A model generated the notes under the pieces. The model worked only from the letters and a program-made list of their open reading frames with translations, had not been told where the DNA came from and ran no database searches. From positions 1 through 9,616 of the forward strand of contig JAJBTL010000088.1 in assembly GCA_020860865.1 (NCBI GenBank): a DNA stretch of 9,616 bases, read 5' to 3'. Positions 1 to 7,298 of the stretch are shown here, in pieces (the first letter of the stretch is position 1; each line of letters starts with the position of its first letter). A program made the translations under genes and the position numbers. The DNA comes from Planctomycetota bacterium (lineage in GTDB: Bacteria > Planctomycetota > SZUA-567).

Positions 1-61
1 ACACGACAGGCGGATCATATCCCGTCTGCTCGATAACCCCATGGTAAGAAACAATGCGAGA

Positions 62-89
62 TTGCCAGCGTTTCCAGCGCTGGTATAAT
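62..89 (+). promoter_or_regulatory. sigma70-like promoter of HTH cassette A
   Basis: A TTGCCA -35 box (62-67) is followed by a 16-nt spacer and a perfect TATAAT -10 box (84-89) with an extended-10 TG at 81-82. It points towards the HTH gene at 289 and would start transcription near 96-97, exactly where a hairpin begins. The same TTGCCAG...TATAAT arrangement recurs at 8048-8076 before the second HTH gene, which raises confidence in both. The spacer also contains the palindrome CCAGCGCTGG (74-83), a possible operator. No transcription data support this; it is read from sequence only. Confidence 0.55.
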
Positions 90-96
90 CGAAGAT

Positions 97-288
97 TCGG
101 CATTTTCGGATGAGAACGCCGAGTGTTTCTTTATGTATTCACCAAGCCAAAGAAGCACGAAAAGCTTCATTGCAGGGACGTCTTGGGCGCAACGGAAAAA
201 CACTATGACACCTATATGCCTATACATAGTACGCGATCCCGGATCCATGTCAACACTTATTTGCCTATATTTTTAGGGAAAAGCATAA
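97..288 (+). ncRNA. structured 5' leader (or small RNA) of HTH cassette A
   Basis: This stretch of about 190 nt separates the promoter from the HTH start codon and folds by eye into several stems. They are TCGGC-A-TTTTC (97-107) with GAGAA-C-GCCGA (112-122); GTGTTT (123-128) with AAACAC (198-203); CCAAG (142-146) with CTTGG (182-186); and GAAGC (152-156) with GCTTC (164-168). The last three are nested. The block at 180-203 is shared with the leader of the second HTH gene at 8193-8214. There is no terminator before the gene, so a long 5' UTR is more likely than a free RNA. It matches no RNA family I recognise. A 77-codon minus-strand ORF (15-248) runs antisense to it and is not thought to be real. 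Confidence 0.35.
248..288 (+). promoter_or_regulatory. start-proximal block shared by both HTH genes (copy A)
   Basis: From TGTCAAC (248-254) through the ATG, 29 of 44 bases are identical, without gaps, to the segment before the second HTH gene (8257-8300). Conserved parts are TGTCAAC, an AT-rich middle, and AAAAGC(N2)AAATG around the start. TGTCAAC lies 41 nt before the ATG in both copies. There is only a weak Shine-Dalgarno match (AGGG, 275-278). The block could be an operator for the HTH proteins, a second promoter (TATATT at 266-271) or a translation-control site. Confidence 0.45.
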
Positions 289-738
289 ATGATTGATAGA
301 GAAGGAATTAATAAACGGTACCTTTCCTGTTTTCCAGGAGTTAAGCCGATCGATTTGGCAAATATGCTTGGTGTAAAGTACCCGACCGTCTACCAATGGA
401 TAACCAACAAACGGAAAGTTCCGTGGGATAAATTGAATGACTTGACCAGTACGCAAGGCATTAGCTGGGACTGGCTTTTGGAAGGAAGAAAACCTAAACA
501 TAAAATAAGAAAAAAGGTATCTGGCGATACCTCTTTCGACCGCCCCGGGATTACAGTGCGGTTTTTCTCGTTGTACCCCGAATGTTCCCAAAAGAAGATT
601 GGCGATTTACTTGGCGTCAGTCAGATGACCGTCTATAGGTGGTACCACAATATAAGCCCGGTTCCATGGGAAAAGCTAAAGATCGCGGTGGATGAATTTA
701 ATGTTACATGGGAGTGGCTACTCAAAGGAGATGAATAA
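289..738 (+). CDS. tandem CI-repressor-type HTH protein A
   Basis: This is a 149-residue putative DNA-binding regulator made of two copies of one domain, about residues 4-67 and 84-147, with an exact 81-residue period (R10/R91, G28/G109, W46/W127, W60/W141). Each copy has the pattern LGV...TVYxW...VPWxKL...SWDWLL or TWEWLL, which resembles the N-terminal HTH of phage CI-type repressors (PF07022, typically ending in WLLxG). There is no dimerisation, peptidase or ligand domain, so the protein is only two DNA-binding heads joined by a basic linker (about residues 67-80). The ATG start aligns with that of its paralogue at 8298; the Shine-Dalgarno match is weak. Codons are visibly more AT-rich than in the neighbouring operon, which hints at separate ancestry. 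It ends 11 nt from the convergent glucanase gene. The DNA target is unknown; similarity to the CI family is inferred from pattern, not from a search. Confidence 0.85.
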   Translation: MIDREGINKRYLSCFPGVKPIDLANMLGVKYPTVYQWITNKRKVPWDKLNDLTSTQGISWDWLLEGRKPKHKIRKKVSGDTSFDRPGITVRFFSLYPECSQKKIGDLLGVSQMTVYRWYHNISPVPWEKLKIAVDEFNVTWEWLLKGDE

Positions 739-749
739 TTGCGACGGCA

Positions 750-2447
750 TCAATGAAACCGCAGCCGCAATAAATAACTCCCGCCAGCCGTTTCCATCTC
801 AAGAACAAACACCTCGGCGTGAACTGGGGTGAACTGGGGGAACGCGAGGACGTTCCGGCCGGCCGACGCGAACGCGTCCCTCTCGAACACGACGTCTCCG
901 TCCAAATCGACCAGGCGGAACCGCACCGGCCCGGCGCGGTTGACGTGGTAGGGAATTTCGAACAAGCCGCTGTCCGGATGGCGGCGGCTATCGTAGGCGT
1001 CCTGGTCGGCGGCGCCGCCCTTCCGGAACGCCGGCACCACTTCCGGGAAACCGTCGTCGTGACGCGGCGCGGCCAGGCCGGCCCGGCGCAGTCCGGCCTT
1101 GATGTCCGGGTCGGCCATCATGAGCTTCCAGAGGAGGCCGCTCCGGTAATTTTCCACCATCGCCACCATCGGCAACTGATCGATGGCGAGGTAGTGGGGG
1201 CTTATCCAATTGTCCCGCAGGTTGACGCCGTCGTACGGGCCGAACTCGCCCCACACCCGTCGCCTTAGGCCGCCGGCCAGGTTCCTGAGCACCTGCATGG
1301 AATAGTGCGGCGTAAACGGCATCGAACTGATGGCGGCGGTCGGCGCCACGGTCTGATTGTCGTTACAGGGGCTGTTCGCGATATAGCCGTTCCTCGTTTC
1401 ACAGGCAGTCAAACCCCAGAAATTTTCGGAATACCCGTGTTCTTCCGGCGCGCCGTAGAGGCAGTAGCCCCGGTTCGCCAGGGTCTGGTTGACGCTCCGG
1501 ACAAAGTAGCCGCGCGAGACATAGCCGTCCGCCAGCCGCCTCGGGTCCAGCCCGATAAACGAATACTGGGCCAGGAACAACGGGCTGCCGCACGGCGGAC
1601 AGGCTTCTATAAGGTAGTCGTTCTGAATCTTCGCCTGGTAGGCGTCGCCGGAGGTCCAGTAGTCGTAGGCGGCCCGGCTGATGGGATGGGTCGGCGACGA
1701 CGCGGCCAGGACGTAGGTGATGAAACACTCGTTATAGCCAAGAATCTTCAGGCCGTGATGGAACCCGCGCACCGGGTCCCAATGCCAGTACAGGCCGTTC
1801 TCCTCGTTGTTCGTGAACCAGTTCCAGTCGACCTCTTCCCATAATTCCGTAATGATGGCGCGGATTTCCGCCTCGACGCCCGGTCCGTTGAAATAGGCGC
1901 GGGCGAGGAGCAGCCCCTGCATGAGGAGGGACGTCTCGACGATGTCGGCGCCGGTGTCCCGTTCGCCGAACGGCATGGCCTTCCCGGTGCGGCCGTCCAG
2001 CCAGTGCGGGAAGGCGCCCCACAGTTCCCGCCGGGGCGTGCGGTCACGAAGAAACGTGACAATCCGGAGAAGCCGGGCGACGGCGTCCTGGTGACTGACC
2101 CACTTCCTGTCCACCGCCACCACAAGGGCGGCCAGGCCGAAACCGGTGCCGCCGACGGCGACCGGCTTGACGTCCATCGGCTGGCTCGATTCATAGGCCA
2201 TACCGGAAACGGGACAGCCCGCTTCCCAAAAATAGCGGAAGGCATCGACCTGGAGCTGGTCGAGAACGGCGCGGTCATTGAGGTATTCCCGGTCCGGTAT
2301 ATGTCCGGCAAAGGCGCTGGCGGACAGCGCCATGACAAGAGCGAAGGCCATCCGGGGCGACTGGCGGCGGGAGACGGATCTCTCGGCCGGACCGCCCTGC
2401 TCCAGGCGCGAACGGACGAGATATTTCAGACGTGATGGTTTTACCAT
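750..2447 (-). CDS. GH144-type (glycoamylase-domain) beta-1,2-glucanase, exported
   Basis: The 565-residue product has the signature of the Pfam glycoamylase domain (PF10091), to which GH144 endo-beta-1,2-glucanases belong. Visible landmarks are FRYFWEAG (70-77), GTGFGLAAL (100-108), SPTHPI (251-256), SENFWGLTA (340-348), TVAPTAAISSMPF (366-378) and a closing VENYRSGLLWKLM (431-443). It likely cleaves beta-1,2-glucan, the backbone made by the upstream opgH product, in the periplasm or outside the cell. A long basic N-region leads to a hydrophobic stretch at about 33-47 with probable cleavage after AFA; the RR at 27-28 lacks the full twin-arginine consensus. After the catalytic domain, about residues 490-565 look like an added beta-sandwich domain. 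The ATG has a GGGGA Shine-Dalgarno and overlaps the opgH stop by 7 nt (ATGGTAA), so translation is probably coupled. The exact substrate is inferred from family and context; no terminator is evident downstream. Confidence 0.88.
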   Translation of the reverse strand: MVKPSRLKYLVRSRLEQGGPAERSVSRRQSPRMAFALVMALSASAFAGHIPDREYLNDRAVLDQLQVDAFRYFWEAGCPVSGMAYESSQPMDVKPVAVGGTGFGLAALVVAVDRKWVSHQDAVARLLRIVTFLRDRTPRRELWGAFPHWLDGRTGKAMPFGERDTGADIVETSLLMQGLLLARAYFNGPGVEAEIRAIITELWEEVDWNWFTNNEENGLYWHWDPVRGFHHGLKILGYNECFITYVLAASSPTHPISRAAYDYWTSGDAYQAKIQNDYLIEACPPCGSPLFLAQYSFIGLDPRRLADGYVSRGYFVRSVNQTLANRGYCLYGAPEEHGYSENFWGLTACETRNGYIANSPCNDNQTVAPTAAISSMPFTPHYSMQVLRNLAGGLRRRVWGEFGPYDGVNLRDNWISPHYLAIDQLPMVAMVENYRSGLLWKLMMADPDIKAGLRRAGLAAPRHDDGFPEVVPAFRKGGAADQDAYDSRRHPDSGLFEIPYHVNRAGPVRFRLVDLDGDVVFERDAFASAGRNVLAFPQFTPVHAEVFVLEMETAGGSYLLRLRFH

Positions 2448-4489
2448 GGTATTCCCCAGGCGGCGGCGTCTTCCAGCCGCCAGACCCGCGAGTGAAGACG
2501 GGACAAATGGCGCGGCGATGAAAGAAGGAGAATCTTTTCCGTCCGGGACAGCCCCTCCGGGCCGGTACGGACGGCCTTGTCGACCAGGTCGTCAAGGAGC
2601 GCCTCCTTCTCCGCCACCACCGCCGGCTTGTCCGGCGTCATGGCGACGTGGAGCGAATGGACAGACGGCGACGTCACCGCCCGTACAAATCCGGCCCCCT
2701 TAACGGGGACCGTTTCCGGGTGCGCCAGCCGGCCCGCGAGCGCCCGCAGCACCGTTGCCGGCCGCGTGTCCGCCGGGGTCAGGAACAGTCCGGCCCGGAC
2801 CGCGCCGGCGCCGACGCTGACCCGGCTCGTCCAGACGGACAACGGGACGGACAGGATCAGCCCGGCGATAATCGGCGACAGCCAGAGGAAGAAATCCGGA
2901 TTAATCAGGTACATGAACGCACCCCAGACCAGGCCGATGACCACGCCCCACCAATGGAAGCGGAAGGCCTGGAGCCAGGTGGTGCCGGAGGCGTCGCGGT
3001 TCTGCGTGTTCCAGCGGACGGTGAAGCCGAGAAGCGTCGTGATGATGAACAGGCTGTGGTAGAGCATCCGCACCGGCGCCAGAAGGGCCGAGAGGACAAG
3101 CTCGAGAACGGCGCTGGCGACCAGGGACAGGCCGCCGCCGAACGCCCCCGCCCCGCCTTTCGCCAGGACGAGAACGAGGACGAAAAATTTCGGGAGGAAA
3201 AGGAGGACGGCCGTTCCGGTGCAGAGGGCCAGCATCCAGCCGGAAAAGAATTCGGGCCAGACCGGGAACAGGGTGCCTTCCGGGAAATAATCGGGCAGGC
3301 TGAAAAGAATCGCCACCGCGTGGAACGAACTGACAAGGAGAAAGAAAAACCAGAGAAGCGCGGACAGGTACGACATGATGCCGTTTATGAAGAGGGCGCG
3401 ATGGGTCGGGAAAAAGCCTTGGGCAAAGACCAGTTTACTGTGCTGGAGATTCCCCTGGCACCAGCGCCGGTCGCGGATCAGTTCGTCGATGAGGGACGGC
3501 GGGGCCTCCTCGTATGAGCCGTCCAGTTCGTAGGCCAGCCAGACGCCGTAGCCGGCCCGGCGCATATGCGCCGCCTCGACAAAGTCGTGGCTGAGGATGG
3601 GCCCGCCGAGCGGTTTCCGCCCAGGCAACACCGGCAGATGGCAATGCCGGATAAACTGCTCTGTACGGATAATGGCGTTGTGACCCCAGTACTGGGCGTC
3701 GCCGAGTTGCCAATAATGGAGGCCGGCGGCAAAGGCCGGACCGTAGAGATGGTTGGCGAACTGCTGGACGCGGGCGATGAGGGACTGGCTGTTAATCGCC
3801 TTCGGCGTTGTTTGGAGGATGCCAATGTCGGGCCGCGACTCCATCGCCTGCACCATTTTGACCAGAGTTTTCCCGGAGATGATACTGTCCGCGTCGAAGA
3901 CGATCATATAGGGATAGTTCGCGCCCCAGCGCCGGCAAAAGTCCGCGACATTGCCGCTCTTTCCTTTTCGGTTGATTTTCCGGTGCCTGTAGAAAATGTG
4001 ATCGGCGGCGTTTTCGTCCCGGCACAAGGCGTGCCAGGCTTCCTCCTCGTTGACCCAGGCGTCGGGACTGGTGGAGTCACTGAGGATATAGATGTCGAAA
4101 TTCCCCTGGTGGCCGGTGGCGGCGAGGGAACGCCACACCACCCGGACGCCCTCGATGACGCGGGTGACATCTTCATTGAAGAGCGGGAAGAGAATGGCCG
4201 CCCGGGCCTCCGGCGCCAGCGGCGCGCCGTCCGGCAATCCGGCGGTGACGACAAAGCGGTCGTGGCGGAAAAGAAGGACGAGGAGGCCGGCGACGGCGCT
4301 CCAGAATCCCATGGACACCCAGGTAAAGAGGGCGGCGAAAAGAAGGGCGATAATCGCGTTCAGAAGCGGCGTCTGTTTGGCCGGCAATATGCCGTACATG
4401 ACCCACGACGCGAGGAGGGACGGGATGACGGTAAGAAGTATGAGAAGACAACGGCGGCGCCAGGCGGCCTTTTGCCACGGTTCGTCCAC
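2441..4489 (-). CDS. opgH: glucans biosynthesis glucosyltransferase H
   Basis: The protein (682 aa) is an inner-membrane GT2 glycosyltransferase that polymerises glucose from UDP-glucose into the linear beta-1,2 backbone of OPGs while moving it to the periplasm. Two hydrophobic segments (about 14-34 and 43-74) precede the cytoplasmic catalytic domain. Catalytic landmarks are ILSDSTSPD (135-143), FDADS (198-202), SHDFVE (300-305) and RDRRWCQGN (339-347), the QxxRW-type motif in the form seen in E. coli OpgH. Several membrane segments follow from about 366 to 555, then a cytoplasmic tail. The start is GTG at 4489, preceded by AAAGGG. E. coli OpgH has 847 residues; the shortfall is largely N-terminal, where the region reported to bind FtsZ lies, so that division link is probably absent. 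It is coupled to the glucanase gene by a 7-nt overlap. Confidence 0.95.
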   Translation of the reverse strand: MDEPWQKAAWRRRCLLILLTVIPSLLASWVMYGILPAKQTPLLNAIIALLFAALFTWVSMGFWSAVAGLLVLLFRHDRFVVTAGLPDGAPLAPEARAAILFPLFNEDVTRVIEGVRVVWRSLAATGHQGNFDIYILSDSTSPDAWVNEEEAWHALCRDENAADHIFYRHRKINRKGKSGNVADFCRRWGANYPYMIVFDADSIISGKTLVKMVQAMESRPDIGILQTTPKAINSQSLIARVQQFANHLYGPAFAAGLHYWQLGDAQYWGHNAIIRTEQFIRHCHLPVLPGRKPLGGPILSHDFVEAAHMRRAGYGVWLAYELDGSYEEAPPSLIDELIRDRRWCQGNLQHSKLVFAQGFFPTHRALFINGIMSYLSALLWFFFLLVSSFHAVAILFSLPDYFPEGTLFPVWPEFFSGWMLALCTGTAVLLFLPKFFVLVLVLAKGGAGAFGGGLSLVASAVLELVLSALLAPVRMLYHSLFIITTLLGFTVRWNTQNRDASGTTWLQAFRFHWWGVVIGLVWGAFMYLINPDFFLWLSPIIAGLILSVPLSVWTSRVSVGAGAVRAGLFLTPADTRPATVLRALAGRLAHPETVPVKGAGFVRAVTSPSVHSLHVAMTPDKPAVVAEKEALLDDLVDKAVRTGPEGLSRTEKILLLSSPRHLSRLHSRVWRLEDAAAWGIPW

Positions 4490-4549
4490 GATGGCGCCCT
4501 TTCACTAAGCACGGTACGTCAACTGCGATTTTTATATTCGAGCGCGGTA

Positions 4550-4581
4550 CGCCGTTCCACTGTCCGGCGCGGACAACGGCG
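4550..4581 (-). repeat. strong hairpin in the opgH leader region
   Basis: CGCCGT (4550-4555) pairs with ACGGCG (4576-4581), and TGTCC (4561-4565) pairs with GGACA (4571-4575) around a GGCGC loop, giving 11 base pairs with one bulge (TCCAC). It lies about 60 nt upstream of the opgH GTG on the transcribed strand. It lacks a following T-run, so it is more likely an mRNA-stability, processing or translation element than a terminator. The direct repeat CGGTACG at 4512-4518 and 4545-4551 lies beside it. The stretch from 4490 to 4637 holds no gene. Confidence 0.4.
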
Positions 4582-4637
4582 CAAATAATGTGCTGGCCGT
4601 ATTTCAGACCGCTGCGACCTGCTGTCTGAAGAAAGCC

Positions 4638-5033
4638 TTATTCCGATTGTCCCGCGTCTGTCGCCAGCCGCGAACGGAGTAGGCGAATAACTTTGCCGAC
4701 GCACTCGGCGGCGAGGGATCGCCGGACAGAAACTTTCGACACCATCGACCGGCGGTTGTGTCGGGGAAAACTCCGAATTGGCTGGGCCGAAACAGCGCTG
4801 TTCGGCGCGCCGCGTTCGCGTAGTACATCCGCGAGAGCGTCCATCGCCTTGGCGTGATCCGGTTCCGGGCCGATGCGCCGGAGGCATTCGACCGTGATTT
4901 CCAGGCCGGTGATTTCATCAAGCCCGATATTGCCGAGATAACGGAGCAGCCGGTCCCTCACTGCCCACGGTCGGCAGCCGCCGCTTTCCACTCCGGTAAA
5001 GAGCACGCCGCTTTCTTCCCATTCATGTTTCAT
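4638..5033 (-). CDS. small unknown ORF between opgG and opgH, possibly decayed at its 3' end
   Basis: I do not recognise this 131-residue product. The ATG at 5033 follows AAGGTGG at a fair distance; an in-frame TTG at 5051 has no ribosome site and was not used. It starts 48 nt after opgG ends, on the same strand, so it is probably in the operon. The first 80 or so residues look like a real soluble helical protein (WAVRDRLLRYLG and ALADVLRERG are typical amphipathic helices) with GC-rich third positions like its neighbours. From about residue 85 (below position 4790) the composition turns arginine- and serine-rich and the DNA becomes rich in hairpins, for example the near-palindrome at 4786-4806. 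This suggests that the original C-terminus was lost or replaced. No signal peptide or membrane segment is seen. Its function cannot be assigned. Confidence 0.45.
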   Translation of the reverse strand: MKHEWEESGVLFTGVESGGCRPWAVRDRLLRYLGNIGLDEITGLEITVECLRRIGPEPDHAKAMDALADVLRERGAPNSAVSAQPIRSFPRHNRRSMVSKVSVRRSLAAECVGKVIRLLRSRLATDAGQSE

Positions 5034-5081
5034 ACGCGTCCACCTTGCCAACGACTAACGACAAAACCGGTTGCCAGTCCG

Positions 5082-6719
5082 TTACGGAATGACCCGGTAG
5101 CGCCACGTTTCCGTCAGCGCCTCCGGGAGGTTTTCACCCTGCTTGAGATAGGCCGCCAGCCACAGTTCCGGGGGACCGCTCCGCGCCGTGAGAATTCCGT
5201 CCAGCACGCCGGGCCGGGGCAAGGCCACCTTGACAACGAGGCGCCAGCCGCCGGTGACCCGGTTTTTCACCAATTGCTTGTCCACCAGGGTGATTTCCTT
5301 CGGCAGTTCCACGACGCTGGTGAGGCCGGTGTCGCCCGGAAGAAGATTCAGATCCGTTCCTTCGAAATCGATGTAGAAGGTCAAGGTGTTGTCGTCGCCG
5401 TTTCGTTCCAGCCGGGTGCCCTGGACGGCGCCGTAGCGGTGCATCTGGATTCCCGCCGGGCTCCAGTACAGACGATAATCAAATGCAATCGCCGCCGGTT
5501 CAGCGCTGGTCGCCACCGATGCGGTCGCCGCCGCCGCGATGCGGTCCGGCACCCAGTAGGCGAGGATATTGCTATGAATCTCCCGGGTACTGGGGATTTC
5601 CATTAGTTCGAGGCGGCCCGGTCCCCATTCGCCCACGGGCTCGACCCAGACCGAGGACGATTCCTCGTACGCGGTCCGGAAATCCTGGTAGTGGTCGAAG
5701 TTGGCGTCGCGTTGGATAAGGCCGAAGCCTTTCGGCGCCGCTCCCGGGAGTGCGCTCAGGGTCAGCCGTTTCGGGTTCGACAGGGGGATCCACTGCCAGT
5801 CCGTTTCACTGTTCGAGACGAGGAGGCCGTCGGCGTTGTGCACTTCCGGCCGATAGTCGTTGGCATCCTTGGCCGTTTCCGAAAAAAGGAACATGCTGAC
5901 AAGCGGCGCCACGCCAATCATCGCCGGTTCGGCCGCGGCGGTCCGGCGATGCAGCACGGCGTGGACATCGACCACGGTGGAGGTGCCGGGCTGGACGATA
6001 AAGGAAAAGGCGCCGGTCATGGCCGGCGAGTCCATCAGGGCATAGACGGTGAAGCGGTCGTCGTCGCCTTGCGGCGGAACCAGCCAGTACTCGCGGAACG
6101 TGGCGACGGATTCGCCGTTCCCCGAAGCGATGTCGATAACCGCCGGACGCGAAAACGATGCCATCCGGGAATTCCGCCCGGCAAAGGAGAACAACGAGGC
6201 GAAAAACGAGCCGATGGCCCGGGCGCTTTCCGGATGGCCGACGGAGAATCCGGCAAAACCGGGCGCGGCCCGGATCACCTTGTCGACAAATTCGGCATTG
6301 CCGCCAACGAGGGATTCAGGAAGGAAGCGGAGCGTCCGGACATTGTCCGGGCCAACAAGATTAATGGAAACGGTCTGGTTAAGAAGCGGACGCGGAAGGC
6401 GAAGAACGAGTTGGAGAGGGGCCGGGGCGTCGCCCCACAGTTCGGACCGAGGCGGCGCATAGCGGAGATCCCGGAGGAGGTCGTCGCTGGCTGTCTGAAA
6501 GATTTCCGGAACGGCGGCGGCAGGCGAATACGGAGCGGCGGCGGCGGAACGGGCGAGAGCATCGACATCGTCAAAGGAAAAGGCGACGACCGGGCCGGCG
6601 TCTGGTTCGTCTTCCGACCCACGCGCCACCACCGGCTTGGCTGCCATGGTCACGGCTATCAACACGATGGCCAGCCAGACGCGGGGGCGTCCGACCGCAT
6701 GGCGAGGCTCGGGCTGCAT
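5082..6719 (-). CDS. opgG: periplasmic glucan biosynthesis protein, OpgG/MdoG family
   Basis: The mature protein acts in the periplasm on the beta-1,2-glucan made by OpgH. The ATG at 6719 gives 545 residues, close to the roughly 510 of E. coli OpgG, and puts a signal peptide at the N-terminus (hydrophobic run WLAIVLIAVTMAA, then ARG). The frame stays open to 7049, but the extra 110 codons look non-coding. Family hallmarks follow in order: DLLRDLRY, GFAGFSVGHP, FREYWLVPP, YALMDSPAMTGAF, VAPLVSMFLFSE, NDYRPEVHNADGL, GFGLIQRDANFDHYQDF, GEWGPGRLELMEIP, and near the C-terminus TGGWRLVVKV and ETWRYRVIP. Both beta-sandwich halves of the MdoG fold are thus present. Family members have been shown to include beta-1,2-glucanases (GH186); I have not mapped the catalytic acids here. 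It is first in the operon. OpgG and OpgD paralogues are hard to tell apart by eye, so the symbol is a best choice. Confidence 0.92.
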   Translation of the reverse strand: MQPEPRHAVGRPRVWLAIVLIAVTMAAKPVVARGSEDEPDAGPVVAFSFDDVDALARSAAAAPYSPAAAVPEIFQTASDDLLRDLRYAPPRSELWGDAPAPLQLVLRLPRPLLNQTVSINLVGPDNVRTLRFLPESLVGGNAEFVDKVIRAAPGFAGFSVGHPESARAIGSFFASLFSFAGRNSRMASFSRPAVIDIASGNGESVATFREYWLVPPQGDDDRFTVYALMDSPAMTGAFSFIVQPGTSTVVDVHAVLHRRTAAAEPAMIGVAPLVSMFLFSETAKDANDYRPEVHNADGLLVSNSETDWQWIPLSNPKRLTLSALPGAAPKGFGLIQRDANFDHYQDFRTAYEESSSVWVEPVGEWGPGRLELMEIPSTREIHSNILAYWVPDRIAAAATASVATSAEPAAIAFDYRLYWSPAGIQMHRYGAVQGTRLERNGDDNTLTFYIDFEGTDLNLLPGDTGLTSVVELPKEITLVDKQLVKNRVTGGWRLVVKVALPRPGVLDGILTARSGPPELWLAAYLKQGENLPEALTETWRYRVIP

Positions 6720-6931
6720 ATGTATTAATCCATCCCAGAAGAAAGTGTGAAATCGCTCTCCACCGCCTCGTCCCCGACGGCAACCGTCCAACACAAGCAG
6801 GCTGTTTAGCGCCGACATTCGGGCGATTGGTGAACGCCGACGCCGCGCCAAAGATGTCCACATCGAACCGCCGGCAACCACCGGTGGCGACAGGCTATCC
6901 GCAGCGTGGCACGTGCGCCTCCATAAGAACG

Positions 6932-6961
6932 ATACTTGTCCATCTGTCAGGATAACGTCAA
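6932..6961 (-). promoter_or_regulatory. weak candidate promoter for the opg operon
   Basis: On the minus strand TTGACG (6961-6956) is followed after 18 nt by AAGTAT (6937-6932). The -35 is good and the -10 poor. It would give opgG a leader of about 200 nt. No better candidate was seen between 6720 and 7050, but the promoter may use another sigma factor. Confidence 0.22.
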
Positions 6962-6981
6962 CTTCCTTCGCGAAAAATGCC

Positions 6982-7008
6982 GGAGGGGTGGGGTGGGGTG
7001 AGGTGAGG
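6982..7008 (+). repeat. G-rich tract of GGGGT units
   Basis: Three GGGG runs separated by single T residues are flanked by GG and GAGG runs, giving at least four G-tracts within 27 nt. This fits a two-layer G-quadruplex on the plus strand, upstream of the opg operon, or a slippage-prone simple repeat. It lies just beyond the weak opg promoter candidate. Confidence 0.5.
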
Positions 7009-7166
7009 TTGTGTTGGTCGGGTTGTCGAGGGAAACGCGGTAAAATCAAAGTCCACCGGTTCGCGCCGGCAAGATTACTTCGTTACCGTCAACGGACACG
7101 GTCAAACCTGTCCTTTATCTCGGCGACGACTTACAAAGCACCCGCGCCGTGTGATCCAATAAATAC

Positions 7167-7298
7167 AGCGCGTGCAGACATCGCCTGCACGCGCTCGACT
7201 ATACTGGCTGGCACGTATCTCGTGAGGGTTTGAGTCCCGATGATACATCGGACCCCAGTGGAGGGAGTTTTGCATTCTCCATAGCGTGCCCTATGGAG
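7167..7298. repeat. cluster of three hairpins
   Basis: Three stems lie within 132 nt: AGCGCGTGCAG (7167-7177) with CTGCACGCGCT (7185-7195), 11 bp perfect with a 7-nt loop; GTCC-C-GATG (7234-7242) with CATCGGAC (7246-7253), 8 bp with one bulged C; and CTCCATAG (7277-7284) with CTATGGAG (7291-7298), 8 bp perfect with a 6-nt loop. No T-run follows on either strand and no gene abuts, so these are not plain terminators. They could be REP-like palindromes, the end of a mobile element, or an RNA. The strand cannot be told. Confidence 0.5.

Noticed and set aside
15..248. 77-codon minus-strand ORF opposite leader A
   Set aside because: It is antisense to the promoter and leader whose elements recur at the second cassette, has no family signature, and has no counterpart in frame opposite leader B.
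2648..3517. 289-codon plus-strand ORF and other long ORFs opposite the opg operon
   Set aside because: They are antisense shadows of well-supported GC-rich genes; their products are low-complexity and charged.
6720..7049. N-terminal extension of opgG to 7049
   Set aside because: It would bury the signal peptide 110 residues inside the protein; the extension crosses the G-rich tract region and looks non-coding.
6913..7233. 106-codon plus-strand ORF
   Set aside because: It runs through the G-rich tract and a hairpin, with odd composition and no recognisable domain.
7225..7240. tRNA T-arm-like stretch (GGGTTTGAGTCCC)
   Set aside because: No acceptor, D or anticodon arms can be placed around it.
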